Origin: Dyadobacter sp. CY347
Lineage (GTDB): Bacteria; Bacteroidota; Bacteroidia; Cytophagales; Spirosomataceae
Reading direction: 5' to 3'
Assembly: GCF_021502655.1 (NCBI RefSeq)
Contig: NZ_JAKFFT010000004.1
Span: 1,178,001-1,242,000, forward strand
DNA: 64,000 nucleotides
Numbering within the stretch: position 1 is the stretch's first letter; every line of letters begins with the position of its first letter. The notes under the pieces are model-generated. The model saw nothing but the letters and a program-made list of their open reading frames with translations, made no database searches and had not been told where the DNA came from. Below, one piece after another: positions 22,931-33,542 of the stretch. The position numbers were made by a program, and so were the translations under genes.

Positions 22931-24241
22931 ATGAAAAAAATCTATTTAAGCATTGCGCTTTTAGCTGCATTCAACAGCACAATAGCGCAGCAAAAGTCCC
23001 CTGCGCCACAAGTATTAGATTACAAAACTGATCTCAAAGCGACCGGCACAAGCGAGGACAAAACAAAACGCATTGACTCGCTGCTGCAAAGTTTTATTGA
23101 TCAAAAGAAAGCCAGCAGCATTGTAGGTTTTGTTGCCAAAGGCGGGAATGTCGTTTACAACAAAGCATTCGGCTATAAAGATGTTGAAAACAAGGTTCCG
23201 GCCGCTGTGGATGATTATTATATCTTGTTTTCTCAAACCAAAGCGGTGACAACCGTAGCTTTTATGACTTTGGTAGAAAAGGGTTTGGTTTCGGTTGATG
23301 ATCCGGTTTCTAAATATTTCCCCGAGATTTCCGATCAAGTGGCGACAGCCATCAAAGCGGATGGAACATTTGAGACAATGCCGGTGAAAACGCCGATGAC
23401 ATTCGCACACCTGATGTCGCATTCGTCGGGAATCAGCGCCGGGCTGGTAGGAAAGGCGCGTCGCGCTGAAATGGAGAAGAAAAATGCCGCTGTAACCTCA
23501 GGAGCTGCGCCAGCGGCTGGCCCGGGACAGCGGACAGGTGGAGCTGGCACGTCGAAATATCTCAAAGACGAAATGATCGCGCTTGCCAAATATCCGCTTG
23601 GCTTTGATCCCGGCAGCGAGTGGAGTTACCACATCAGCACCAATATGCTGGCGTATATGGTGGAGCTCATTTCTGGCAAAAGTCTGCGTGAATATGTTAA
23701 ATCAACGGTTTTGGAACCATTGGGAATGACTGAAACAGACTGGTATTATGAGCCCTCGAAAATGAGCCGGTTCGTGAAGGCTTATAGCGACATTGATGGT
23801 AAGCTGGTTGCCGAATCAAACAAGTATAGCGAGACTACAATCAGTCCGGTACAAACTTATGCGGAGGGGGCTATCGGATTAAACGGACCTATCGGCGATT
23901 ATGCTAAATTTTGTCAAATGCTGCTCAATAAAGGCGAATACAATGGCAAACGCATTCTCAAACCGGAGACAATTGAGCTAATGACTAAGGTTAACCGCCT
24001 GCCTGCCGAGAATTCTGGCGGGAAAGGATTTCAATTTGGGCTCGGATTTGAGTTATACAATGCCGAAAAAAAGCCGGTTCCAGAAGTTTCCAACACCGCA
24101 TTTGCGTGGGGAGGATTGTACGGCACAGACTACATTATCGATCCCGAGAACAATATGATCGTGCTTTTTTACCTGAACATGCCAAAGCACGAGCCGATGT
24201 ATAAACCATTTCTTAGTAAAGCTTACCAACTGGTTAAATAA
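22931..24241 (+). CDS. Serine hydrolase, class C beta-lactamase/esterase fold
   Basis: The 436-residue protein has a signal peptide ending near STIAQ and a beta-lactamase family fold. The SxxK motif is SQTK (Ser101, Lys104), the second motif is the Tyr in GSEWSYHISTN, and WGGLYGTDY stands at the third-motif position. In this family the fold serves as beta-lactamase, DD-peptidase, or esterase; inside a glycan locus a carboxylesterase is more likely than resistance. There is an Ala/Gly/Pro-rich insertion around 190-215 (AAPAAGPGQRTGGAG), probably a flexible loop. Its TAA overlaps the ATG of the next gene by one base (TAATG), so it is tightly coupled to the PQQ-dehydrogenase-like gene. Confidence 0.88.
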   Translation: MKKIYLSIALLAAFNSTIAQQKSPAPQVLDYKTDLKATGTSEDKTKRIDSLLQSFIDQKKASSIVGFVAKGGNVVYNKAFGYKDVENKVPAAVDDYYILFSQTKAVTTVAFMTLVEKGLVSVDDPVSKYFPEISDQVATAIKADGTFETMPVKTPMTFAHLMSHSSGISAGLVGKARRAEMEKKNAAVTSGAAPAAGPGQRTGGAGTSKYLKDEMIALAKYPLGFDPGSEWSYHISTNMLAYMVELISGKSLREYVKSTVLEPLGMTETDWYYEPSKMSRFVKAYSDIDGKLVAESNKYSETTISPVQTYAEGAIGLNGPIGDYAKFCQMLLNKGEYNGKRILKPETIELMTKVNRLPAENSGGKGFQFGLGFELYNAEKKPVPEVSNTAFAWGGLYGTDYIIDPENNMIVLFYLNMPKHEPMYKPFLSKAYQLVK

Positions 24242-26979
24242 TGTTTAACACTTACGATTTCTTGACAAAATGTTTGAAAAAGCCTCTATTCGTGGCTTTT
24301 TCGTTGTTCATCTCCTCTGTGCCAATTTCCCCATCATTGGCGCAAACACCTAAAAAGCCCGAGAGTAACCGGTTCACCAAAGTAGTTCTTGCGCAAAGGC
24401 TTGAAGAGCCCATGCAGTTTCAGATCCTGAAAGACGGCCGTGTACTTTATGCGGAGCGGAAAGGGAAGTTGAAGGTGTATGATCCAAAGTCGCAGACTAT
24501 GGAAATGGTGGCTGAGTTTGCCGTCAGCACAAAGTATGTAAATAAAGCGGGAGAAGTCACCGAAGGGGAAGATGGAATGCAGGGCGTGATCCTGGATCCT
24601 GATTATTATAAAAACCATTGGATTTACATTTACTATTCCCTGGCTGGCGACGATGCAAAAAACGTGCTGGTGCGCTACGAGTGGCATGGCAAGGAGTTGC
24701 TGGAAAGCTCGCGAAAGGTGGTTATGGAAGTGCCGGTTCAGCGTGAAGAATGCTGTCACGTAGGTGGGGGAATGCTTTTCGATAAAGATAAAAATCTGTA
24801 TCTGACTACGGGTGATAATACATTTTCCCGCGCTTCCGACGGTTTTGCGCCCCTGGATGAAAGGCCAGGAGAATCGCCCCGCGACTCCCAGAAGTCATCT
24901 CCGAATACGAATGATTTGAGAGGAAAAATCTTGCGTATCCATCCTGAACCGGATGGCTCGTACACCATTCCCAAAGGCAACCTTTTTCCTGTGGGAACAC
25001 CGCAGACCAAACCTGAAATCTACACGATGGGCAACAGAAACCCGTGGCGGCTTTCGATCGATTCGAAAACGGGATGGCTTTACTGGGGAGAAGTAGGCCC
25101 GGATGGTTCGCGCGACGACCTTGAAAAACGCGGCCCGCAATCCTATGACGAATTCAACCGCGCCAAAGGACCTGGATTTTACGGATGGCCGTATTTTGTA
25201 GCCAACAATAAGGCTTACGTGAAATATGACTTCGCTACCAAAGTTTCCGGAGCACCTTTTGACGCTGCCCATCCGGTTAACAATTCTCCAAACAGCAGCG
25301 GCTTAAAAGAGCTTCCGGCTGCACAGCCTGCATTTATCTGGTACTCAAAAGCGCAAAGCCAGGAATTTCCGCTCATGGAAAGCGGCGGCAACAGCGCAGT
25401 AGGCGGCCCGGTTTATAGGAAAGATGATTTCAAAAATGCATCACGATTATTTCCTGAATATTACGAAGGCAAGTGGTTTATCACCGACTGGGTGCGGGGC
25501 TGGATCAATGTAGTGGAAATGGATGAAAACGGCGAGTACAAATCCATGGGGCGTTTTCTTCCTGACTTGAAATTAAAGGGACCGATCGACATGAAATTCG
25601 GGCCTGACGGTGACCTGTATGTGCTGGAATATGGAAATGGCTATTTCAAAGATAACCCCGAGGCAGAACTGATCCGGATCGAGTACAACAGCGGAAACAG
25701 AAAGCCATTGGTGGAAGCATCAGCAAGCAAATCGGCAGGCGCACTTCCCATGCAAGTCACGCTGTCATCGGAAGGCACCAAAGATTTTGATGAAGACGAC
25801 GCCCTGCAATACGAATGGGTTGTCAGCAAAAACAAAGCCGTTTTCAAGACACTGAAAGAGGCTAATCCGTCCATTACATTTACCACGCCAGGCACTTATC
25901 AGGCAACACTGACAGTAACAGATAAAGCCGGAGAAAAGAATACTAAATCGGTTGAAATTAAAGCTGGTAATGAACCTCCTGTGGTTGAATTTAAAATAAC
26001 TAAAGGAAACTCCACTTTCTATTTTCCAGGAAAAAGCATTGATTATGAAGTGCGTGTAAGCGATAAGGAAGATGGCAGTCTTGCAAATAAGAAAATATTG
26101 CCTTCTCAGGTTTCTGTCAGTACGAACTATCTTTCAGAGGGTTTTAATCTAACCCGGATCGCGCAAAAGCAAATGAGTGTGGATGCTTTGGCGCAATACG
26201 CAACAGCGATTTCACTGATCAATAACGGCGATTGCAAAGCCTGTCATGCCATTAAGGAAAAGGTGCTAGGTCCGTCTTTTACGGCTATATCTGCCAAATA
26301 CAAGGGTGATCCAACCGCGGTAGCAGGTTTGTCCAAGAAAATATTAAATGGCGGCTCGGGCGTTTGGGGAGACGCATTCATGCCCGCGCACCCGACCATG
26401 GCGGAAAGCGATGTGAAAGGAATCGTCCGCTACATTATGAGCTTATCGGATGCTCCGAAACCGGCCAAAACATTGCCTGTGAAAGGCACTTATACAACGG
26501 TTGTTCCCAAGGGCGATACGGAAGGCAGCTTCATATTCCGCGCCGCATATGCCGATAGGGGTACCAAAACAGCTTCCTCGCAATCGTCGGAAGCAACGCT
26601 TGTCCTTCGCAATCCGGTGGTGCCGGTAACATTGGCTGATCAGGTCAAAGACATCAGTTTCAACAATGACAGTACAATGGCATTTGTCAAAAATCCCGGT
26701 GGGTCTTTCAGGCTTAAAGGGACTGATCTGACGGGCATTAAACAAATTGAAATTATCCGTGCGTCCGGGCGGAATGCACCGACACCTCCCTCGGGAACGA
26801 TCGAGGCACATGCAGGCAGTGCAGATGGCATTCTTTTGGGAAAATTTTCCGGTGAATACAGTGATAAAATGATTTTTGACATTGCTGCCGGTGCATCAAC
26901 AGGTGTAAAAGATGTTTACTTTGTCTTTACCGGAGCTCCAATCAGAATAAAAGCAGTTCGGTTCGGCGCAGGTGAATAA
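24241..26979 (+). CDS. PQQ-type sugar dehydrogenase propeller fused to PKD and cytochrome c domains
   Basis: The 912-residue secreted protein starts with a signal sequence (to about 35). Residues about 42-490 form a six-bladed propeller of the soluble aldose/glucose dehydrogenase type (DGMQGVILDPDYYKN, CCHVGGGMLFD, LRGKILRIHPEPDG, YTMGNRNPWRLSID, GPIDMKFGPDGDLYVLEYG). A PKD domain follows (about 500-585), then a class I cytochrome c with CKACH (Cys665, Cys668, His669) and a later Met in DAFMPAHPTM, and a C-terminal CBM6-like jelly roll (about 790-905). The cytochrome would pass electrons from sugar oxidation to the respiratory chain. This combination is known from Bacteroidota and related groups, but its presence in a mannan-type locus is notable. 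PQQ dependence is by family, not shown. Confidence 0.85.
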   Translation: MFNTYDFLTKCLKKPLFVAFSLFISSVPISPSLAQTPKKPESNRFTKVVLAQRLEEPMQFQILKDGRVLYAERKGKLKVYDPKSQTMEMVAEFAVSTKYVNKAGEVTEGEDGMQGVILDPDYYKNHWIYIYYSLAGDDAKNVLVRYEWHGKELLESSRKVVMEVPVQREECCHVGGGMLFDKDKNLYLTTGDNTFSRASDGFAPLDERPGESPRDSQKSSPNTNDLRGKILRIHPEPDGSYTIPKGNLFPVGTPQTKPEIYTMGNRNPWRLSIDSKTGWLYWGEVGPDGSRDDLEKRGPQSYDEFNRAKGPGFYGWPYFVANNKAYVKYDFATKVSGAPFDAAHPVNNSPNSSGLKELPAAQPAFIWYSKAQSQEFPLMESGGNSAVGGPVYRKDDFKNASRLFPEYYEGKWFITDWVRGWINVVEMDENGEYKSMGRFLPDLKLKGPIDMKFGPDGDLYVLEYGNGYFKDNPEAELIRIEYNSGNRKPLVEASASKSAGALPMQVTLSSEGTKDFDEDDALQYEWVVSKNKAVFKTLKEANPSITFTTPGTYQATLTVTDKAGEKNTKSVEIKAGNEPPVVEFKITKGNSTFYFPGKSIDYEVRVSDKEDGSLANKKILPSQVSVSTNYLSEGFNLTRIAQKQMSVDALAQYATAISLINNGDCKACHAIKEKVLGPSFTAISAKYKGDPTAVAGLSKKILNGGSGVWGDAFMPAHPTMAESDVKGIVRYIMSLSDAPKPAKTLPVKGTYTTVVPKGDTEGSFIFRAAYADRGTKTASSQSSEATLVLRNPVVPVTLADQVKDISFNNDSTMAFVKNPGGSFRLKGTDLTGIKQIEIIRASGRNAPTPPSGTIEAHAGSADGILLGKFSGEYSDKMIFDIAAGASTGVKDVYFVFTGAPIRIKAVRFGAGE

Positions 26980-27005
26980 TTCAGCCCATATCAAATAACA
27001 TAGTT

Positions 27006-29204
27006 GTGTATAAGCATATTTTCAACAGCGTTTTTCTGGCGGTAACCGCAGCCAGCTCTTTTGCCCAGACTGCGCCAACCATCATCCCAATTGAAACCAG
27101 ACAGAATGTGCTGGTCTTGCAAACAGACAAGGACAATCATCTTGAAATAACCTATTTCGGAAAGAAATTAAGTCAGGCAGCAGAGTACAAACTCATCCCA
27201 TCGCAGAGTCAGCAACGCGACGGTAACGCTGGGATTTACAACTCGGCTTATACTCCCGCTGGAACATGGAATGTCTCCGAACCGGCGCTGCAATTGACGC
27301 ATGGCGATGGAAACAAATCATTGGATCTTGTTTATGTAAGCCACACCACCGCAAAGGAAAATGACAATGTCAGTCTAACGAGCATTGTTTTGAAAGATCC
27401 GGTCTATGCAGTGGAAGTGACACTTTTTTACAAAACCTATTTTCAGGAAAATGTGGTGGAGCAATGGAGTGTGATTAAAAGCAATGAGAAGAAACCCATA
27501 ACGCTTCAAAAATACGCTTCCGCTAATCTTTATTTCATCGCAAAAGATTATTACCTGACCCATTACAATGGTACCTGGGCCAAAGAAATGAACCCGGAAG
27601 AAGAGCAATTGACGGCCGGGATCCGGGTGCTGGATTCCAAACTGGGAACACGCGCCAATCTTTACCAGCCACCTACTTTTTCCTTGTCTTTTGATAAACC
27701 GGCAACAGAAACGGAAGGGAAAGTTTTACTGGGAACATTAGCCTGGTCAGGCAATTTTAAAATGGAATTTGAAGTTGATTCATATCATAATCTGCGCTTA
27801 ATCGCGGGTATAAATCCATATTCCTCAGAATATCCGCTCGCCTCAAAACAGGAATTTAAAACACCTTCATTTATCTACACATTCTCTGAAAACGGAAAAG
27901 GAGAAGCCAGCCGCAACTTGCATAACTGGGCCCGTAAATATCGGATTCTCGATGGCGAAGGCACCAGAATGACGCTTCTGAACAATTGGGAGGCCACTTA
28001 TTTTGATTTTAACGAAAGCAAACTTTCGGAGCTTTTTAAGGATGGCAAGAAGCTGGGCGTTGATCTGTTTTTGTTGGACGACGGTTGGTTTGCTAATAAA
28101 TATCCAAGAAACAGTGACGGAGCGGGCTTAGGAGATTGGCAGGAAAATGTAAAGAAATTGCCAAATGGAATTGGCTATCTGGTGAAGGAAGCGCAGAAAA
28201 CGGGAATCAAATTCGGGATTTGGGTTGAACCGGAAATGGTAAATCCGAAAAGTGAGCTGTATGAAAAACATCCGGACTGGGTGATCAAACAACCGCAGCG
28301 CCCCGAACATTATATGCGCAACCAGCTTCCGCTGGATTTATCCAACCCGGAAGTTCAGGACTTTGTGTATGGCATTCTGGATAAACTTTTCACTGAAAAT
28401 CCAGACATCGCTTATATTAAATGGGACTGCAACGCAACCACATTCAACCCTTACTCGGCTTACCTCGAAAAAAGCAAGCAAAGTCAGGGCAAGCTTTATG
28501 TCGATTACGTAAAAGGATTGTACAAGGTTTTGGAAAAGCTGCGAGCAAAATATCCGAAAGTCCCCATGATGCTTTGCTCCGGTGGTGGTGGCCGAGTCGA
28601 TTATGAAGCGCTGAAATATTTCACAGAATTCTGGCCCAGCGACAACACCGATCCTTTGGAACGCGTGTTTATGCAATGGGAATATTCGTACTTTTTCCCC
28701 TCGATCGCGCAAAGCGCACACGTAACAGATTGGGGAAAACAGCCTTTGAAGTTCCGTACGGATGTAGCGATGATGGGGCGGCTGGGTTATGACATTGTGG
28801 TCAGTCATTTAAATGAAAAAGATCTGCAATTCAGCCAGCAGGCAGTCGCCAATTACAATGCGGTGAAAGATGTCATTTTCCAAGGCGATCTTTTCCGATT
28901 GGTTGATCCTAAGAAGAATGATTACGCCGCGCTGATGTACACGGCGAAAAACAAATCCAAAGCCATTCTATTCTCCTATTTAGTCGGCAATAGAAACGGT
29001 GACGGCTCCGACACACCGATCCGCCTGGAAGATTTAGATGCAACAAAAAACTATAAAATACGAGAGTTGAATCTCTATCCTGGGACGAAATCTGCGATTA
29101 AGCAAGATCAGGTTTATTCAGGGGAATATCTGATGACGGCTGGCTTTAATCCGGTTGTGAATGCGAGGAGAACGAGCGTGGTGTTGGAGATTGAGGCGAT
29201 GTAA
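27006..29204 (+). CDS. GH36 family alpha-galactosidase
   Basis: The 732-residue protein has a signal peptide ending at SSFAQ, the N-terminal beta-supersandwich of GH36 (about 25-310), the catalytic barrel and a C-terminal sheet domain. Motifs are LFLLDDGWF, IWVEPEMVNPKSELYEKHPDW, the nucleophile segment YIKWDCN (Asp474) and the acid/base segment FWPSDNTDPLER (Asp546). It would remove terminal alpha-galactose, for instance side groups of galactomannan. The start is a GTG at 27006; no in-frame ATG offers a complete signal peptide. It is 26 bases after the dehydrogenase gene and completes the likely substrate assignment for locus 1 together with GH26. Confidence 0.93.
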   Translation: MYKHIFNSVFLAVTAASSFAQTAPTIIPIETRQNVLVLQTDKDNHLEITYFGKKLSQAAEYKLIPSQSQQRDGNAGIYNSAYTPAGTWNVSEPALQLTHGDGNKSLDLVYVSHTTAKENDNVSLTSIVLKDPVYAVEVTLFYKTYFQENVVEQWSVIKSNEKKPITLQKYASANLYFIAKDYYLTHYNGTWAKEMNPEEEQLTAGIRVLDSKLGTRANLYQPPTFSLSFDKPATETEGKVLLGTLAWSGNFKMEFEVDSYHNLRLIAGINPYSSEYPLASKQEFKTPSFIYTFSENGKGEASRNLHNWARKYRILDGEGTRMTLLNNWEATYFDFNESKLSELFKDGKKLGVDLFLLDDGWFANKYPRNSDGAGLGDWQENVKKLPNGIGYLVKEAQKTGIKFGIWVEPEMVNPKSELYEKHPDWVIKQPQRPEHYMRNQLPLDLSNPEVQDFVYGILDKLFTENPDIAYIKWDCNATTFNPYSAYLEKSKQSQGKLYVDYVKGLYKVLEKLRAKYPKVPMMLCSGGGGRVDYEALKYFTEFWPSDNTDPLERVFMQWEYSYFFPSIAQSAHVTDWGKQPLKFRTDVAMMGRLGYDIVVSHLNEKDLQFSQQAVANYNAVKDVIFQGDLFRLVDPKKNDYAALMYTAKNKSKAILFSYLVGNRNGDGSDTPIRLEDLDATKNYKIRELNLYPGTKSAIKQDQVYSGEYLMTAGFNPVVNARRTSVVLEIEAM

Positions 29205-29295
29205 AATTGGCATTGCAGGTTTTTCGCCGGTTATGTATGTCTGGCGTCATGCTTTATAGTTTTTACTTAGAGAATTTTCAAATAATCTCCATAAA

Positions 29296-30456
29296 ATGCG
29301 CCGTACAACTCTTGCACGAATATTGTTTACCTGGATGATGCTCTGCCTTTTCTTTGCGGGAAAGGCCCAGCCTCCCAGAGGTCCTTTTGTGGTATCTCCT
29401 CAGGTATTAGCTGATAAGAAAGTTACATTTCGCTACCTGGCTCCGTCAGCGCGAGAAGTAAAGCTGGCTGGTGGGCTTATGGGGGCTTCAAACATGGCCA
29501 TGGTAAAGGATAGCATCGGCATATGGAGCGTTACTGTTGGCCCGGTACGACCTGACATTTATTCTTACAATTTTGTAGTAGATGGTGTAAGTGTAATGGA
29601 CCCGGCCAATGAAGATTTTTTTCCCAATGAACGTTTCAAATCAAGCCTGTTTGAAGTTCCTGGCTTTACGCCATTGATACATGCTGTTCGCGACGTGCCG
29701 CATGGCTCTGTGAATTACGAATATTATTCATCTGTGGAAGGCACAACCGGTACAGTAGTTGTCTACACGCCTCCTGGTTATGACAAAGATGCGTCTAAGA
29801 AATATCCGGTTTTCTATTTGATAAGCGGGACGACAGATACAGAAGAGACTTTTTTCAAGGTCGGCCGTACCAACTTCATACTCGATAACCTGATTGCAGA
29901 AGGCAAAGCAAAGCCCATGATTGTTGTCATGCCTTATGGCAATATGGAAGCAAGGATAGCTGAACAGCAAGGGGGCACTAAGCCCGCAGACCCGGTAAGG
30001 GACAGTCCGGACGCAATTGCCAGGATGCGTCGGTTTGAACAGGACCTGACAAAGAATCTGATTCCCTATATCGATAAACAATATCGTACGATTCCTAACC
30101 GGGACAATCGTGCGATTGGTGGTTTTTCTCGTGGTGGCGGACAAACCTTACGCACTGCATTTTGGAACATGGACAAATTTTCCTGGATTTGTGCTTATAG
30201 TGCCAACTTACCCACAAAAGAGTTGGAAAGCACCTATGCATCGATCGTTTCCAATCCGGATAACACGAATAAGCAATTGAAACTCCTTTGGGTAAGTGTA
30301 GGGACAGAAGATTTCCTGTACAATGACGTCGCTACGTTTTTGAATTACCTCACATCGAAAAACATTCATTATAAAAGCCTGATAACCGGAGGGGGGCATA
30401 CTTGGATCAATGTAAGGACCTATTTGACTGAAAGTGCTCAACTGCTTTTTAAATAA
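29296..30456 (+). CDS. Secreted esterase with N-terminal Ig-like domain (first of tandem pair)
   Basis: The 386-residue protein has a signal peptide, an early-set Ig-like domain (about 30-125, [39 protein letters not shown]) and an Esterase_D alpha/beta-hydrolase domain (about 135-385) of the CE1/enterochelin-esterase type. The catalytic triad appears complete: Ser278 in GGFSRGGG, Asp339 in VGTEDF and His368 in GGGHTW. Unusually, the strand that normally reads LIHGGSD reads LISGTTD, so the conserved His and a Gly near the oxyanion hole are changed. It has an insertion (MEARIAEQQGG to RRFEQD) absent from the paralogue. Acyl groups on plant glycans are the likely substrates. The next gene is a paralogue, 9 bases away. 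Confidence 0.88.
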   Translation: MRRTTLARILFTWMMLCLFFAGKAQPPRGPFVVSPQVLADKKVTFRYLAPSAREVKLAGGLMGASNMAMVKDSIGIWSVTVGPVRPDIYSYNFVVDGVSVMDPANEDFFPNERFKSSLFEVPGFTPLIHAVRDVPHGSVNYEYYSSVEGTTGTVVVYTPPGYDKDASKKYPVFYLISGTTDTEETFFKVGRTNFILDNLIAEGKAKPMIVVMPYGNMEARIAEQQGGTKPADPVRDSPDAIARMRRFEQDLTKNLIPYIDKQYRTIPNRDNRAIGGFSRGGGQTLRTAFWNMDKFSWICAYSANLPTKELESTYASIVSNPDNTNKQLKLLWVSVGTEDFLYNDVATFLNYLTSKNIHYKSLITGGGHTWINVRTYLTESAQLLFK

Positions 30457-31545
<1,089 letters not shown>

Positions 31546-31554
31546 TTGCAACTG

Positions 31555-32121
31555 TTAATCCAGTTTCAAGGGTGGCCCTACCACCTTCATTCCGTTCTGT
31601 TCAAATATTTTGGCAATTTCCTGAGGCGATGGATCGTGCGTCAGCGCTGCCATTTGCAAGAAAAATTCTTCCAATTTTCCAGCCGGCTGCAAGGTTACCA
31701 GCATTTTGCCTTTGGCTGATGCCTGCGTCCAGGCGTGGGGGACTGCCCGCGGCAAAAAGATACTCTCGCCGGCCGTAAGGCTAAACCTTTCCTTATCGAC
31801 AAGGAATTCATAAGCGCCTTCGAGCACATAAAAAACTTCATCCTGGCCCGGGTGCACATGCAGCGGAGTTCCGCGGCCCTGACTGAGTGAGGTTTGCTCA
31901 AAAATCGCAAAACCACCATCGGTATCACTACCCGAAACCTTAACATCCAACACATTCGCATTGACGCCCTTCAACTGAATGTGCCCATGCTTACGCCCTT
32001 CACCCGCCTTCGTTTTGAATACTTTTTCGATCATTCCTCTTAATGCCGCCGCCTTCGCAAATACAATGGCAGGAAGTGAAGTAATGACAGCCATACTGCC
32101 AATGAATGCGTTTCTGTTCAT
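31555..32121 (-). CDS. Secreted cupin-domain protein
   Basis: The 188-residue protein has an N-terminal signal-like segment (about 1-22) and a cupin_2 barrel at about 70-150. The metal-binding motif 1 is LHVHPGQDEVFYVLEG and motif 2 is FLPRAVPHAW, so the His/Glu metal ligands are present. The C-terminal 35 residues (LTHDPSPQEIAKIFEQNGMKVVGPP) form a helical tail often found with cupins. Function cannot be deduced; sugar binding, isomerase or dioxygenase roles occur in the fold. It is convergent to locus 1 and may be independent of it. Confidence 0.8.
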   Translation of the reverse strand: MNRNAFIGSMAVITSLPAIVFAKAAALRGMIEKVFKTKAGEGRKHGHIQLKGVNANVLDVKVSGSDTDGGFAIFEQTSLSQGRGTPLHVHPGQDEVFYVLEGAYEFLVDKERFSLTAGESIFLPRAVPHAWTQASAKGKMLVTLQPAGKLEEFFLQMAALTHDPSPQEIAKIFEQNGMKVVGPPLKLD

Positions 32122-32401
32122 AAGATAATGAATGTTGAAAGTTGATTTTTAAGGTTAAAGGCATCCAAAAAAGAGGCAAATATGCGCATTACCGCTAAAT
32201 GGACGCGTAGCGTTTGCGTTGATTATTTAAGCTGATATTTTAGAGGAGAAGCGCAACTAATGTAAGGATGTCGGACGTGCGGAGTGCTACCTTTAAATAA
32301 GTTGGAGAGGGCGCGCGGCCGCGAAAATTGCGCGGATTGAGGAGGTTTTGGATGTGGAGTTGATTGGGGTTAATGTGTGGTAAGTTATAAAAACGAATAT
32401 G

Positions 32402-33296
32402 TTAATTATTGTCTGCAACATCCTGACTCGTTAAAACTTCAAGCTCCTTTTCTAATTCCTCAATCGACGGCAGTTTTCCTTTCAAATTTTCCGGAATGGA
32501 TTCAGTCAATTTATAAGAAGAAATTCCAATTGGCTTACTGATGTCTTTCAATGCATATTCCGCCACAACTTTGTCTTTCGATTGACATATTAGTATTCCA
32601 ATGCTCGGCTGATCTATTTCTGATTTAAGTTGATCATCAATCACTGACAGATAGAAATTCAATTTCCCGGCATACTCCGGCATGAACTTCCCTCTTTTCA
32701 ATTCGTTTACGACATAGGCATGCAACTTCACATGATAAAACAGCAGATCAATAAAAAAGTCTTGTTCGCCAACTTCCAAATGATATTGTCGGCCCACATA
32801 AGCAAATCCAGCACCTAGTTCTAAAAGAAACTTGGTGATATGATCAGTTAATGCATCTTCGAGATCTTTTTCATTGTGTTCGTCTGCCAGCGTCAGAAAA
32901 TCAAATACATATGGATCTTTTGTAATGTATTTGGCCAAATCCGACATTGGATCGGGTAACGTTTTGTTGAAATTGGTGAGTGCATAGCCTTTTCTACGGT
33001 AATATCCAGTCTCAATCTGAGCGACCATCACGTCCCTGGACCATCCCTGTGTCGCGGTTTCTTGAATGTAAAAATGCCTTTCCTCTGGCTCTTTGACTTT
33101 GGTCAAAAGTGTGATATGATGGTACCAGGTAATTTGTGCAAGTGCCGCTTGCAAAAATTCGCGGTCTGGATATGCGGTCGCAAATTGGCGTTAGCATTTC
33201 TTCATTGGCCGAAAAAGATGCTTTTAGTCGACTTTGGCGGATGGTAACTTTTAGTTCTGCGAGGATTTGCGGGTACTGGCTGGAAGCTAGCTGCAT
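32402..33296 (-). pseudogene. DUF1016 (YhcG-type) PDDEXK nuclease gene with internal deletion and frameshift
   Basis: The minus strand first encodes SSQYPQILAELKVTIRQSRL and then SANEEML in one frame. The reading then has to shift: the second frame, after a TAA, continues RQFATAYPDREFLQAALAQITWYHH and runs to a stop at 32402 through the nuclease part, with GYALTNFNKTLPDPMSDLAK, DQDFFIDLLFYHV-like EQDFFIDLLFYHVKLHAY, VNELKRGKFMPEYAGKLNFY and IGILICQSKD. In intact family members about 45-55 residues (a WG...LS..L..EF...GFS..NL block) separate these parts. The deletion is not a multiple of three, so the gene is broken, although the PDDEXK domain could still be made from an internal start as a 250-residue protein. 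Such nucleases occur in defence-rich and mobile regions. Confidence 0.8.
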
Positions 33297-33542
33297 TCAG
33301 ATTTGGTGTGTTTTGTGAACGCGGGACAGTGGCTGAAACGCTCCGATGAAAGTCTGGTTGTAGGAGAATTGATACTGACCGGCGATCTAAATTAGCTTAA
33401 CTCTAGGCTTTGTAAAACTTGTGTTAAGTGTCAGAGATTTAGTATTTGTTTCGCAATAATCTGAATTCGGGACAACGTTTCACAACGAATATTATAATTA
33501 CCTTCACGGTCAATGTTGTTCATTATCCTAACACTAGAATGT

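Noticed and set aside
29255-29280. Partial resemblance (TTAGAGAATTTTC) to the TTAGGG-type dyad before the esterase genes
   Set aside because: Only the left half resembles the motif, the spacing differs and the right half is missing.
32309-32383. Short stretch reading AAAKIARIEEVLDVELIGVNVW before a stop, in the gap after the cupin gene
   Set aside because: It resembles the end of a helix-turn-helix protein, but only about 22 codons are visible and no upstream continuation was found; too little for a pseudogene call.
33012-33296. Separate small gene of 94 codons upstream of the nuclease part
   Set aside because: Its first half is the N-terminus of a DUF1016 protein and its second half is out-of-frame reading; it was merged into the pseudogene.
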